Shown here: in pieces, positions 34,150-46,811 of the stretch
Layout of the letters: each line of letters opens with the position of its first letter
Numbering within the stretch: position 1 is the stretch's first letter
NCBI RefSeq assembly: GCF_000276665.1
Contig: NW_004955502.1
Coordinates: forward strand, 4,764,681 to 4,828,680
Reading direction: 5' to 3'
Length of the DNA: 64,000 nt
Source of the DNA: Chinchilla lanigera
Lineage: Eukaryota; Chordata; Mammalia; Rodentia; Chinchillidae
Program-made: the position numbers and the translations under genes
Notes under the pieces: model-generated
Databases searched by the model: none
What the model saw: the letters and a program-made list of their open reading frames with translations, nothing else
Told to the model about the DNA's origin: nothing

Positions 34150-34850
34150 ACAGGAAAATCAATTGTAGCTTATTTATTTTTACTTTGAATTTGTAAAGGA
34201 AGATTGTGTAAACTTCTTATGTACAAAGGGATGTTTTGAAATAGGCAGACATTGTGCAATGGCTAAAGTGACCTAGCTGACACATTCGTTGCCTCACATC
34301 ATTTTTTTTTTTGTTCTGAGAATGTGTAACATGTATCTTGTGTGTAGTTTTCAAGAATATAGTATGTTATTTTTAACTGTTGTCACTATATGGTACAATA
34401 AATCTTTTGAAACTATTCCTCCTAAGTGCAATTTTGTATCCTTTGGACAACACCTCTCCCATATCAGCATTCTACTCTATCAGTTCAGCGTTTTATATTC
34501 TACATGTGAGTGAAATCATTTGTCTTTCTGTGTCTGGCTTATCTCATTTAACACAATGCCCTTTAAGTTCATCTGTGCTGATAAAAATGGAAGGTTTCTC
34601 TGTGTTTTTAAGGCTGAATAATATTCTATAGTCCATACTTACCACATGTAAGAAAGCCATTCATTTGTTGATGGACATTTAGACAGATTCCACATAGGGC
34701 ATTACAAATGGTATTGCAATAAGCATAAGAGAGGAGATATTTCTTTGATATATTAATTTTATTTTTCCTGGGTACATACCTGAGAGTGGGATTACTAGAT
34801 CATTAGGTAGTTCTAAAAAATATTACTTGTATTTTTATACAGCATGGTTA
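34150..34850 (-). mobile_element. Old L1 3' end, antisense
   Basis: Antisense ORF2 end and 3' UTR: 'gtggttatctcattt'-type region around 34535 ('tggcttatctcatttaacac'), 'aggctgaataatattctata', 'ttcatttgttgatggacatt', 'gtgggattactagatcatta'. It lies head-on to a sense L1 to its right, so this is a 5'-inverted old L1 or two insertions. Confidence 0.82.
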
Positions 34851-34852
34851 GA

Positions 34853-36213
34853 AAATTTTATTGAAAAGTAACTAAAAGACACCATATAAAATAACATTAG
34901 AATATAAAGTACTGGGGGCTGGGGATTTAGCTCAGCGGCACAGCGCCTGCCTGGCAAGCACGACATTATGAGTTCGATTCCCGGTACCGGAAAATATAAA
35001 GTACTTTGGAATAAATTCAGCAAAGTATAAGTAATAATTTTATGGGGAAAATCGTGAAAGTCTATGACTGGACATGATATCAAATTTAAAGAAGCGGTAT
35101 GGCAATATTCAGTAGTGAGCACCAACTGACCTACAGATGACTCTCTTGTGTCATTATAAACTTACATATAAAGTTAATGCAATCTTGACAATAACCTTAT
35201 TGGTTCTTTGCTGGATTTTGATGAACTGAACATAATCTTTAGAAATAAGAAAGTCTTCAAGGGGTTGAAATACTCCTGAAGAAGTACTTGACTCAGATAA
35301 ACAAAAACTCATAGCAAATTAGCATGCGATTCATGCAATGACAGTGAAGAAGACCAATGCAATTGGATGGAATGCCTCCAAGTTTGGGTACATATGGGAG
35401 CATGATTTTGGTCAAACCAACACAACAGTTAATGATGAATAAAGACTTTTAAAAAATGCTGTTTAACCAACTGGAAACCATATAAAAGTTTAAAAACTGT
35501 AATGTTAAAAGAGAAAGTATAAAACATTTACAAGAGGAAAGTGGATAATGTACTGTATTTACATCCACAGAGCCCTGAAAAATTTCTTAAATGGGACACA
35601 GAAAGGCACAAATCATACAGGGAATGCTATTGAATTTCACTACATTAACACTGAGGACCTCTGTTCATCAACAGATGGCTTTAAAACAAAGAGAAACACA
35701 ATCACAAAGAAAATATTTGTAACACACACAACCAGCAAAGAATTTTAATCCAGCTCAATAAAGAGTGAATAACAAAAGGACAATCCAATAGAAAAATACA
35801 TAGAAGACACATAAACATTTCACAAAAGAAGAAACATGAATAGCCAATAAATACTTGAGAATGTGCTCAGCCTTGCTAGTGATTATGGAAATGAAGGCAA
35901 TGCCATGTCACAGTGGCTAGTAATTCTAAGTGTTGGTGAGGCTGTGGGTGGATGTGGATCCCAGAGGCACACCTTGCAGGGGGCAGTTGGAAGACTGGAG
36001 TGATCTGAATGTGCATGAGGACACATGCCCAAGAAGGTCCTGGGTCAACAACTGTGGCACTTGTGGAGCCCAACATCTGTGAAATGGTTAGGCAAGTGTT
36101 GGCACGTTCACACAGTGAAATACCAGAGAGCAGTGACTCAGGAAGAACTTCAGCTTGTTTGTGACACAACTGGTAACACACATAGGGAAAACAACAATGT
36201 ACAGGAAAACATG
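34853..36213 (+). mobile_element. Old L1, sense fragment
   Basis: Sense ORF2: 'ttggaataaattcagcaaag', 'gttaatgcaatcttgacaat', 'cagataaacaaaaactcata', 'caaaagaagaaacatgaata', 'aatgtgctcagccttgctag', 'gttggtgaggctgtggg'. Interrupted by an ID (34914-34992) and cut on the right by a MaLR LTR. L1-like sequence resumes after the LTR ('ggttctacttatatagtatt'). Confidence 0.82.
34914..34992 (+). mobile_element. ID SINE
   Basis: 'gggggctggggatttagctc', 'cctgcctggcaagcacg' and 'gagttcgattcccggtaccg'. Flanked by perfect 13-bp repeats aatataaagtact at 34901-34913 and 34993-35005. Low divergence and an intact B box mark it as young. Confidence 0.97.
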
Positions 36214-36619
36214 TGTCTTTCTTACTTTCTTCATTGCTGAAACAAAATACCCTACAGTCACAATTTAAGGAAAGAGAAATTTTTTTTGGCTTACAATTTG
36301 TAGAGCTTTCTGTCCACAGTTAGATGGCTTTCAGGCAGGGGAGAATGGGAGAGGGCACAGCAGAGCAGAATTGCTCTTAGTGCAGCAGTCGGGAAACAGA
36401 GAGTCAAAGAGGTAGCCTGGAAGGGAGGGAGACTATTCCAGGTCACACCGCTGTGATCACCTCTTCTGAGCAGACTGCCTCCCAACAGCACAGTTATCTA
36501 TGAATTCATCAGTGGACGCACACACCCATGATTATCACCCCGTGATCCAGTCCCATCCCCAAAGCCCCACCTATTAGTATCTGATAGCTTGGGAGGCTAT
36601 CTAGGTAGAAACCATAACA
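36214..36619 (-). mobile_element. MaLR-type solo LTR, reverse
   Basis: Starts TGTCTTTCTTACTTTC, has 'gctgaaacaaaataccctac', 'ttggcttacaatttgtagag' and 'catccccaaagccccaccta', and ends AAACCATAACA. It splits an old L1. A clear target duplication is not visible. Confidence 0.88.
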
Positions 36620-37679
36620 GTGTGTACACATGGTTCTACTTATATAGTATTCAAAGTCCATGTATAACAATGACTTTATTTTAGGCATCTAAAACCAATG
36701 TGGCTAAACTTGAGAGAAGAACAAAGGGATGATGCATTGAGAAGACTGTGCTCTTCTTTGAGCAGAGACCAACAGGAAGAGGATGGAAGGACAGGAGGGA
36801 GTTTTCCCAGAGCAGCATGGGGGCATCCTTCTGCTAAAATAGGTAGTAGGAAAATAAAACAAAATAAAATAAAATAGGTAGTAAGTGCACATAAACTGAC
36901 ATCACTTCTCTTCAGAGTTCACAAGCATTTAATAAATATTCTTTTGGATGTAATCATGTGTAATAAAGTAATAAAAACTAATTCAGATGAAAGCAGAAAC
37001 ATAGCTTTGGAATGGCTGCAGTGATCTGGAGTGTGAGGGTGGTCTCACAAAGACAGATTTTCTCAGAGCCTTGGTGGCCTGGTGCTGTGTGACTGTGGAC
37101 TACCAGACTTGGTCCTTAGACTCACCTCTGGCCAGTGGTGGTGCTTCAGGCTCCTGGCTGGTACCTCTCTCATCTTTAGTAGTGAGAGTCTTAGGCACAA
37201 AGCAAGTGAGAAGCTGACTCTACAGTGTCGCTGCTTGCGTATCAACACAGAGGAAAAAACTGCACAGATGTGTATCTGAGCAGGTTGGGGATCAGCATGG
37301 GGCATTCACTGTGCCTCAGAGTTGCCTACCCAGGAGCTCTGAGGTCTTCCAGTCAGACATGCACAGTAACGTCAAAGGAAGTTTATCACTTCAACTTCTA
37401 ATTGCATTTGTCTTCTTAACCTAGAAAAGTAGAGTACAACAAATAACAGCATCAACTAAAAACTATAGAAACAAATAATCCTAAATGAAATGTTAAATGC
37501 AACAAACAATCCTAAATACGACTACTGAGAACAGCAGAACCAGCTTCTACTATTTTATCAAGACCTCTTGTCTAGGTGGCTGGCTGTGCTCTGCTTCCAG
37601 CTTTGCCATTAAACATTTTTGAGTAATATTATAGAAGTCATAAAACCCTCTCAATCAAATATTCTTGGTCTTTTGAGCA

Positions 37680-37845
37680 TTGGTTATAAACCAGGCATTT
37701 TAAATGACACATCTTGTCTGTAAGCCAATCCTACATCCTTATTTATCATCCCTACTTTACAGATGGAACAATGAATCCTCCGGAGACCATTTCAAGATTG
37801 AATATGGAGCTCAAGCCCATTCTCTCTAGCTCCAAAGACAGATAG
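37680..37845 (-). mobile_element. MIR SINE, reverse
   Basis: Reverse MIR blocks: 'catccctactttacagatgg', 'aacaatgaatcctc' and 'tggagctcaagcccattctc' followed by 'tagctccaaag'. Confidence 0.75.
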
Positions 37846-38614
37846 GTCCTCTCAATTTTGTTCTTTTTCTTTTGGGAGTCTTTGGGATAAATCACGCTCT
37901 CCATGCTTTCCACAGCTCTTAACTATAGAAACTGTGCAAGGGTAGTGCATAACAGCATCCAATGTGAGTGGTGCTCTAAGTTCCATGGTAGAGTGAAATT
38001 TCATACTGCACTACAAGCAATCAACTTATGTGTTTCCAGCTGTCACTTAAAAGCTTCTCTTTTCTTCCCTCATTGTGTTAATCTTTCTGAATTTGAAGAA
38101 CCTAGGAAAAATCTAGTATTTCTAATCAAGAAGGACTTTTATGACATAATTTTGGTGTAGAAAAGTAGACTGAAAGATAAACTTTGGTCACAAAAGAGTT
38201 ATTATCTTCAGGGCATTTTAACCTTTAATCAAGAAAGGTCAAAACATTTGAAATTAGGATTTCATTATTGAAAATTTCATTCAAGTATCTTTTGTGTTGG
38301 CAAACTAAGGCTTCTAAGGGAGCAATGAGACATTCTGACTGATTCTTAGATTTTGGGTGGCCCTGTAGAATGGCATCCTTGTCACATAGTGTGTGGTAGA
38401 AAAAATTCCATTCATAAGATTTAATTTGGGTTTCTATCATATGCCCACAAATGCTCCCATTTAGTTTTCACTGGATAGAAAACAGGGCAATCCATCATCT
38501 ATCTCTGGTAGAGCAGTTTATTTCCTGAAAATACCATGTTTTTTTAAAAATCTGTTTTCATTACATAATAGGTATTTATTTGACCTTCTAAAGGAGCAAA
38601 TAATGATTTAACTC

Positions 38615-38770
38615 AATAGCATGACTTGGAATCAGAGAGTCAAGGCTTACATCCCAGTTTTGTGATCTTAAATAAGTCAGCTGACCTCTGTCTCATTTTG
38701 AGTTGGTGACATGACATGCTCATGCTTTCCTTTCATGGTTTTCTCCAAGAGTAGGTCTAGAAAATATTTG
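38615..38770 (+). mobile_element. MIR SINE, partial
   Basis: 'agcatgacttggaatcagag', 'acatcccagttttgtgatct' and 'taaataagtcagctgacctc' in MIR order. Confidence 0.65.
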
Positions 38771-40674
38771 CAAAATTCATGATGTGTGAGAAGCATGTAG
38801 GTTGTTATTGCTATTATTATCATTTTGTATTTTTATTACTATCAAAATGTACTCCTCTCACAGAGAATGCTGTACATTTCAGTATAAATACAAAGAAAGT
38901 CGTACAGAAGGGTCACAAAGGCTCTTCTGGTTTAGACATTTTTTGAGAAAGTGGTTTTGAACTATTCTGTGACCCCACATTATACAAAAGGTGATGCCAC
39001 CAATGTCAGAAGCCTGTGATTCAACTACTCCCTGCCTTTTTCCTCTTTGCTTTAATAATAGCTTTTGCATTAATTCAAACAGAATCCTCTTCTGGGCTAT
39101 TCCTCTGATGATGTCATTGCAGTACTTGAGTGAAGCATCTTTGTCTAATGGATGTGATCTAAGCTACAGTTCTTTCCATTTGGATTAAAGGAGTGAAAGA
39201 TCATTATTACAAAAATACCAGGTTGTGTCTATACTCTGTCATTCTTATCTTTTCTCAAAATAATTTATATCTTCTCAGTAGTAAAATGCACTAAATTTAA
39301 ACTCTGTAAGAAAATAGGTGTTGGACATATTTCAGAAAGAAGAAGCATAGAAGATTTTAATTACATGTACGTATTTCTATTCACATATTTATATATGTAA
39401 AATATATCTTTGATCCTTTGGATCTGATAGAGAGCAGTCATCCTGAAAATAATTATTACCTCCTAAATAATGCATGCTTAAAATAAAGGAAAATATATTC
39501 AATACATTTCAGGGGTAAGGAAATCCCAATGGAGAAGTAGGAGATCAGGACAGGCAAAGTTGGTACAGCAAGTTGGCAACGTGAGCTGTCAGTCAGTCAT
39601 GGATACTCAGAACACATGTGCAGAACACATGTGCAGAACATAGAAGCTGGGTTGACTTTGCATGTTCCAAACCCTGTACTGGGATCAAATAGAAAAATGC
39701 CACTTTAAATTCTTCATTTACATCTGGTGTGAAACCAAGCAGGCCTTTGATAGGACAGCTTAAATCTGACCTCAGGCCGTGTGAGTTGCTCATAGGAAAA
39801 TGTCCCAAACACCTTATTTGCACTGAAGGAGGAGCAACCTAGGAACTGGACATACAAAAGAGCCCTGCCCTTCTCTTCCTGGCCACTGTGAGCCTTTTCA
39901 TTCTTCAGAGTATGCTTCTTTGCCACCTAACAAAAATGCAAATCCTCGTTCCCTTCTCCATGTGTCTTGTCCAGTTCTTTGTCCAGGAAGCCAAGAACCT
40001 GGAAAACAATCTCTTCAGGCCCCAGAGCCAGTAACAATGGGAGCAGAGTGCAGTGATAGAGAAGAGCAAGGAGCGCAGAGAAATTTCACTGTGTTCAGTG
40101 AACATTTTCCAAGTGGGTACAGAGTGTGTGGAGACAGAATTCTTACTTTCAGCTGAGGCTGGTCCAGAAGAGAAGACAAACATGTAAACCAAAGTTAAAA
40201 CAGGAGCAATAACATTGATCACAGGAAGACATCTAGTGTTAAAACTGTTACAGGTAAGCAATCACAGCATGGACAGGGAAGTGGTAGGTTCTACAGTTTG
40301 GTGGCGGGAAGGAGGTGAAGTCTCTTGAAATGTGGGTAATTGACTAGTGGGGAGGGATTGTGGAAGCATTTTAAGAATTTTCACTTTCTGGAGATCATCT
40401 ATACAGTGAAAGAGATCAGACAGATGAGTTGTAAAGTCAAGTTTAGCTTTAAAAATACAGTTCTGCAAAATCCGAGCAGCAAAGTGAGCAGGTGCTGAGT
40501 AATTTGATTCTCATGGAAAGATGTTAATTCAGCTAGAATCCCTATTTCTTAGAATTCCAGTCTACATTTCTTAGTCCTTCTTTTTTAGTTCATGTAGAAG
40601 ACTTACAGACCAAATTAAGTCCAAATTAATATCAGAGCATTTTCATGCCAAGGGTTTGTATTAGAACCCACTCG

Positions 40675-40790
40675 GGATGATACAAACTCTCTGATTTTTG
40701 AAGTCAGGTAACCTGGGTTCAGTTCTGACTTCTGCCATTTATTGGAAAACAAACAGTGAGACTCAAGGTGAGGTCTCTGCAACATCCCAG
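40675..40790 (+). mobile_element. MIR SINE, 5' part
   Basis: 'gaagtcaggtaacctgggtt', 'cagttctgacttctgccatt'. The 3' part is not recognisable. Confidence 0.65.
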
Positions 40791-41344
40791 ACTTCCCACA
40801 CTGGGGATACTGAGGGCAGAGCTCCGCAATCTGTCTTCCAATGAGCCTCCTGGGTAAGCCTGGTGCACCCTAGAGTATGGAGCCAGTGCTTAACTGGACT
40901 GGTGACTTACCTTTCCATGGGGGAGTGAGACGAATGCTTGATTTGTAGAGTGCTCATCAGGCTTTAACAATATAATATTTATTACTTGACACATCACAAG
41001 TCCTCACCTTTATTTTAGCCATTATTTAGCCACCTAGCCATTATTTTTATATTTTTATTAGCTAACTGTATTTTTATTTTGTTACTAGTTAATGATTTTG
41101 ATGAAGAAGGACCTTAACTATGCTTAATACTAACAAATTTTAAGTGAAGGCTTGTTAAATAAGTTATGTTTCTTTGAAAGAAAGGACCAGTTTAGGTAAA
41201 GCACATGGGTCATTACCCAAAGATGTTTCCTACAAAGCCCAGTGATTAGATGGTTGTTGACTTTCATCGTGTGGGTGAGGGGCTGTGAGCAAGCACTTAC
41301 CGCATATGCAACCCCCATGTCACTGTTTGCCATGACATAGAGAA

Positions 41345-41480
41345 ACGCTTTGAAATGACTGGGGCTCTAGGGTTCAATGTCATCATTGACTAATTATTTC
41401 TTTAAGCCAGTCCTGAAGCTTAGATGAACCTGTTTTATCATCAGTAAAATGACTCACACTATATCCCACTGGGTAGCTGG
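41345..41480 (+). mobile_element. MIR SINE core
   Basis: 'atttctttaagccagtcctg', 'atcatcagtaaaatgactca' and 'atcccactgggtagctgg' correspond to the middle of MIR. Confidence 0.65.
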
Positions 41481-41589
41481 CAATCCAGACATACACATAT
41501 AGGTTAATATCCTTTGTCAACCACCCATTTACTGACACATCTAATTTCAACTTCTATACAATAAGATAATTTATTGTATTGAACAAATA

Positions 41590-41860
41590 TTAACTGCAAC
41601 CTATGACTTTTGGAAACTATTCTAAGAAAATAATTAGATATATAACAAAGGTTCATACAAAAAGTATTTATTATCACCCTATTTGCAATACTGAAAAACT
41701 GGAAACAGCTAACAAGATAATGACTGAGTTATGTTAATAAGCATGGCATATATTTCAAAATTTTAATATTTAATAAAGTTAAAATTTTCATAATGGAGTA
41801 CTGCTTAAAATCAAACAAAGATGTAGTCAGAATAATTGCAGTTATAGAATATATACTGAA
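41590..41860 (+). mobile_element. Old L1 ORF2-end fragment
   Basis: 'ctatttgcaatactgaaaaa', 'ctggaaacagctaacaagat', 'tggagtactgcttaaaatca'. Diverged and non-coding. Confidence 0.65.
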
Positions 41861-42127
41861 ATAAAGGCTTTATGGAAATGCACCAGAATCAGTCTTCTGG
41901 ATACCAAGGAAACAGAGCAAAGCAGGTTCTTTGCTGAGTTTAAGCAGGCTCCGGCCTCCTGGGGCTGGCATATGCATATTCTGGCTCTGCTTTTGTGCAG
42001 AGGAGAGAAGGGGGTGTTGATTATGAGCTCAGCAGAAGGGAGTATGGGAAAGTATACTTTGTACTTTGCAGCAGTTTCTAAGTTTTCTTAACTGAACATA
42101 TTTTTTTTTTCATAATTAAAAGAAACA

Positions 42128-42613
42128 ATGGAGGACTCTGGAGGGATGTCAACCACTAAGTACTTTGCAGGGATCTTGCATATGGAGGAAGTCTCTGCAT
42201 TCAGCAATGGAGACGTGAACTCCGAACAGAGGTTTCCATTTTGTCTGAGCCATCGATACTTTGCAAATCCAAAATGTCCCCACCGAGGAGGCTTCAGGCA
42301 AAGGAACCCTTTTTTAGGTGGAAATACAGTGAACTGTATTCTGTGTGGCTTCCTCTTGTTGCAGTGTTATTCATCAAGAGAGTCTGTTAGTGAGAATGGC
42401 CCTTCCGGGGGGAGGAAAAAACAGAACGATGCCACTTGCTTTTTAAACACAGTGACCCATGACAGACAGAGAGTAGGGTGTGGCAGCCTGGCTGGGGAGG
42501 TAAGGCATGACCTGTTAATTACAAAGTTCCAGGACACGTGTGCAGAACAGTTCCCAAAGCCCTGCAGTGGATTTCTCGGAGAACTCAAGCTGGTTTTCGG
42601 TAGGACAGCCTAG
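42128..42613 (+). other. 161-codon open frame, unrecognised
   Basis: The longest gap-free ATG-initiated frame in the window. The start (aacaATGG) has A at -3 and G at +4, a good Kozak context. The product is cysteine-rich (about 9 Cys, including CPHRGG and a CILCGFLLLQCY patch of about 12 residues) with a basic GRKKQND stretch. I see no signal peptide at the start, no paired zinc-finger spacing and no known domain. An aataaa lies at 42780-42785, about 165 bases after the stop. No convincing splice sites or upstream exon are visible, and minus-strand frames overlap it (42367-42588). It is more likely a chance frame or part of an unrecognised LTR or lncRNA exon than a gene. Confidence 0.2.
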
Positions 42614-43008
42614 AACTGCTGCAGCCAGAGAAGGGGGAAATACACAAGGCAATCGGCATTCAATTTTCTGGCTACTGTGTTCTTTTGGTGTAGCCTGCTC
42701 TTGTCCTGTGGAGTGTACTTATTGTCCTGCATTTACGTGGCCCAGATTCATTTTCTAGACTCTGTTTTTTCCCTACCTTTAATAAATGTAAAGCCTTACT
42801 ACCATTTGCGCTTGTCTTAACCAATTCTTTGCTCAGGATGAGAAGAACCTAGGCATCACCTCTAAAAGGATGCTATAGCACCCAAAAACCTGGTAACACA
42901 CCTAAACACATTAATTTTTAGTGCTCATAGACTTCTGAATGTAGTGATCAATCATTTGAAAAAATATTAAAAATTTCAAAAATAAAAAATAGTAGCTGTC
43001 ATTAAACT
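42614..43008. other. Unassigned flank with polyadenylation-like signal
   Basis: Contains aataaatgtaaagcc at 42780. It could be the 3' part of an unidentified LTR or transcript. Nothing else is recognised. Confidence 0.3.
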
Positions 43009-43017
43009 AGTATCACT

Positions 43018-43124
43018 GATCAGGGATGCAGCTCAGGGGTGCAGCAACCGCCTGTTAAGTGCAAGGCCATGAGTTTGATTCCCAGCACCCCCCAAAAAAA
43101 ACCCCAGAAAACCAAAAAAAAAAA
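43018..43124 (+). mobile_element. ID SINE
   Basis: 'gatcagggatgcagctcagg', 'gccatgagtttgattcccag', then a C- and A-rich tail. Flanks agtatcact (43009-43017) and agtattatcact (43125-43136) fit an imperfect target duplication. Confidence 0.9.
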
Positions 43125-43254
43125 AGTATTATCACTTTTGCAAATATCAGTCACGTACCTGGGCTGATTTCTGTGTTTGCTGGAACTTGTTTAATGTTAA
43201 CTCTGGAAATGTTTGCTTTCAGGAGATGGGCATGATGAAATAACCATAACTTCC

Positions 43255-43450
43255 AGTGAAGAGGATTTTGATTTAAATCTTACCTCTCTCACTGAGGATC
43301 TTGACCAGTTATTTATTCTTGTACTTCAGCTTCATCATGCGTAAAGAGAAATATTTAATTCCTCTCTTGCAGAGGAATTTTGAGAATAAACCGCTAATAG
43401 CATGCATGTTGATCGCCTAGAAGAAACATAGCATATACTAATTATTGAAC
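43255..43450 (+). mobile_element. MIR SINE
   Basis: 'gaggattttgatttaaatct', 'ttgaccagttatttattctt', 'cttcagcttcatcatgcgta', 'gcagaggaattttgagaata'. Diverged but in the right order. Confidence 0.7.
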
Positions 43451-44127
43451 ATGGTGTAGCCATAAAAATTTCATTTTTATTTCCAGAAAAATTCCAAGAT
43501 GTGTTTGGTCACGGAAGACCCCTAGTGAAACCACAAGACAACCAGCTGCAAGAAAATTCAAAGTGAACATTTCACTGCACTGGCCCCTGGCGAAAGGTGC
43601 TTGGGTTACACACAGAGCTCTGGGTTTAGCTTGCGAAGGGTCACCACACAGAAAGAGATAAAGCAGGGTCTCCTGACAGGTTGGGCTAAGTTCTGTTTTT
43701 CTAAGTTGTTTCAGGTTTTTTGAAGCAGTATCACTGGTCCAAGGTTGAGTTAAATTTTACTTTTCTAAGTTAGGCTTTTATCTCTCAGAAGTGATGTGTT
43801 TGTCTGCCTGGAGTGGGGAATGTGCTGCACTCTCTCCTGCATTCTCTATCTTTTTTGGCCCAGATCTCCATCCTTCACAAAACTAATTTGTTTGGGTGTG
43901 TTATGTTCCTCTTCATCCTCCATCCAGCTGCCAACTCCCCAGGCTGCTGGGGAAGCTGGCTGCAGCCCACAGGGCGATGGGCAGTCCTGGGCAACATCTG
44001 AGTTGTGGAAGTCACAAGAGTCACTCACTCACACATTCTTTCCAGAGTCTCTGGCTGCTGGAGGGAGGATTCAGGACTGCTCCTTGCTCTGGACAAAAGG
44101 AGCTCCTGGGAGTTTTGGTGTTGAGTT

Positions 44128-44315
44128 TGTGAGCAGAATGTGGTGGTACACACCTGTTACCCCTGCACCTTGGGGAGCTGAAGTAGTGGAAATGCAAATG
44201 CTTCCCAGCCTGGGAAACTGGGCAATTTAGTGAAAGCCTATCTTAAAATAAAAATGAAAAGGGTGGGGAGGTAGCTGTGAAGGCCCTGGGTTCAATCCCC
44301 AGTATAAGGAAGGCA
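44128..44315 (+). mobile_element. B1+ID composite SINE
   Basis: B1-like part ('gcagaatgtggtggtacaca', 'cttcccagcctgggaaactg') then an A-rich linker and an ID-like part ('gggtggggaggtagctgtga', 'aggccctgggttcaatcccc'). The same architecture occurs near 7.6 kb. Confidence 0.8.
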
Positions 44316-44329
44316 AAAAGAGGCTTTAT

Positions 44330-45945
44330 AAAAAGTACCATCAGAAATCTTTCCTAGAGAGATGCAGGAACACTGGCCAGATGGCTACCTAATCAATAAG
44401 AGACCAGACATTGTTTTGTCTAGACCAAATTTGCAAAAATAGAATCTTTGGATACTTGGCATAGTTTCAGTCATATGAATTACTGTGTTATATTTTGTCA
44501 TATTTTAGTTTATCATAATTAATGTGCAAGTCTCAGAAAAGTGTACTATTCAACCAAGTTTGAGTAGTGTACATAATCAAGAAAGAGGAAGAAATGGATG
44601 ATGGTGCTTGAACATAATGTGGTAGAAATGCAGGCTGGGAATTTCCTGTGATTAATACTGAAATACTGCCTCCACAAGTGGAGGTCACACCCAAGTTTGT
44701 GTTTTGGTCAGTTGGAAGTGGAAGGCAGACTTCGTATCCTTGTTTAAAACAAAGCACTAAGAAGGTGATTTGTATTCTCTGGCCAGGGCATGCTTACTAG
44801 GGTCCTTTTGAGACTGAAAGCAATTATTGGCTAAATTTAGGGTTTATATTTGCCATCATGGTGCAAATAAGCCACAAGGCTCTGCCTAGGAGGGACCTCT
44901 TGTGTAGCTCGCATACCCAGCTGTCCCTCCACCAATTCAAAAAAGTCAACAGATATTTGCTCCCTGTGAAGCACTTAGAATTTCATCTCTCTGCTGCTCC
45001 CTCCATCAGTCCGCTCATGACTGTTGGTCATCGCCGACCCCTGTCTGACATCCAGATTGTGTTTGTGTGACTCATGAGGATCCTCGACATGCCTCCTCAC
45101 CTTCCCTTCACTTTGATGTACTTGCTCTTTACCTACTTGGCAAACTCTCCTATTTCCCACTTGTTTGCAGTGTTGCTGCTGGCTGGAAGTCTTCCCTCCC
45201 ATCCCTGATTCTAGTTCGTGTCTTTCTCATTGCACAGGGATTACCTCAAGTCAGGCTGTGCAGATGGCCTGGGCGTCGCACACTACACTGGGCTCCTGGC
45301 TGCTGGGCTCCTGGCTGCCTGGCTCTCTGGAGGCCCAGGAATCTCACAGTACTAAGACATCGGTCTCAGTTAGGCTCTGGAGCTTGGGAAAACTGCAGGT
45401 TCTGCCATATTGAAATGTATCAAAGAGCAGAAAGAGCAGAGACTGACAGCGCTGTACCTGATCTGCATAGCTGCTGGACCCCAGTGCAGAGATGCTCTTT
45501 GGTACATTGTTGTCCTCATGAGGAGGTTTATTAGATTCCAGGCAAGGAGCAGGTGAAAGCCAGCTAGCCTGGGTGTAATTATCATTCTGTTGACTTTCTA
45601 AACCCTTCCGGCATTAGTGGGCTTACTTACAGTTACAGGTAGATTCTCAGGTCCCTGACAGCTATCCAGTGGATGTTGTAGGGTGAGCTCCACAGTCTGC
45701 ATGCTATCTTGGATTTTATTTATTTAATAAAGTGGTTGGCACTTTTTATGATTCTACAGATGTGCATAATTATGTTTTAGTTATAAATTTAATAATCACA
45801 GGTGAATATCTTTGTAAATCCACCGTTTTACTTATTATTTTATTTGCTTCCAAATCTTCCACAGTATATGTGTAATTCAGACAACTGTAAATCAGAAACA
45901 TACCATCTTACTAATTTTTAAATGCATACTAGTTACAGAGAACAG
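44330..45945. other. Unique sequence, GC-richer at 44.9-45.5 kb
   Basis: No recognised element. A small tandem of gctgggctcctggct-like units is at 45288-45325. Open frames at 45067-45534 (155 codons) and its overlapping partners show no domain and overlap each other in different frames. Confidence 0.4.
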
Positions 45946-46074
45946 TGGGCTTAAGTTAGGCATATTTGTCTATGCAAATAACACACTCTGGTCGTTCCCC
46001 ACCCCCTTTTTTCCTCCTCCATCCACAATCCACTTCCTTTTCTCTGGTAGTCTCCTTTCATCTCATTTCCTTTT

Positions 46075-46105
<31 letters not shown>

Positions 46106-46528
46106 GGTAGATTCTTCATATGAGAGAAAATATGTGGTATTTGATTTTTTGAGTCTGGTTTATTTCACTTAACTTGATGTTCTGCAGTTCCACTGTTTCC
46201 CTGCAAGTGATAGGATTTAATCTTCAGGGCTGAATAATTTTCATATGTATCACATTATTCTTTTCCATTTATCTGTTGGTGAGCCCCAAGGCCAGTTCAT
46301 TGCTTAGCTCTTGTGAATTGTACTGCAGTGAATATGAGTGTGCAGGGATTTCTCTAGTATACTGAATTTAACTCTTTCAAGAGCATACTCAGGAATGGTA
46401 CAGGTATATCAGGATAGCTGTTTGCAGTTTCTTGAGTCCTCACACTGCCTTCCGTAGGGGCTGCACTAGTTCATATGCCCACCTGCCATGCAAAGGGTCC
46501 TTTTCCCTGCATTGTTATCAGCATTTCC

Positions 46529-46560
46529 CTCCTTCCTTCCTTCCCTCCCTCCCTCCCTCC
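46529..46560. repeat. (TTCC)n/(CCTC)n tract at gap edge
   Basis: ccttccttccttccttccc then ctccctccctcc running directly into the N gap; the gap likely hides more of this pyrimidine-only tract. Confidence 0.9.
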
Positions 46561-46800
46561 NNNNNNNNNNNNNNNNNNNNNNNNNNNNNNNNNNNNNNNN
46601 NNNNNNNNNNNNNNNNNNNNNNNNNNNNNNNNNNNNNNNNNNNNNNNNNNNNNNNNNNNNNNNNNNNNNNNNNNNNNNNNNNNNNNNNNNNNNNNNNNNN
46701 NNNNNNNNNNNNNNNNNNNNNNNNNNNNNNNNNNNNNNNNNNNNNNNNNNNNNNNNNNNNNNNNNNNNNNNNNNNNNNNNNNNNNNNNNNNNNNNNNNNN
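46561..46800. other. Assembly gap (240 N)
   Basis: Run of N. Apparent open frames across it are artefacts. Confidence 1.
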
Positions 46801-46811
46801 CCATTACCATT

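Larger units (their letters stand above)
36623..41340. other. Mainly unique sequence with MIR remnants
   Basis: MIR pieces are listed separately. The rest has no recognised gene. A small A-rich (AAAAT)n patch lies at 36852-36882, and a 13-bp tandem 'cagaacacatgtg' at 39608-39634. Open frames on the minus strand at 39905-40261 (118 codons) and elsewhere show no domain. Confidence 0.4.

Noticed and set aside
45067..45534. 155-codon plus-strand frame
   Set aside because: Other frames overlap it, it includes a local ctcctggctg tandem, and no domain is visible.
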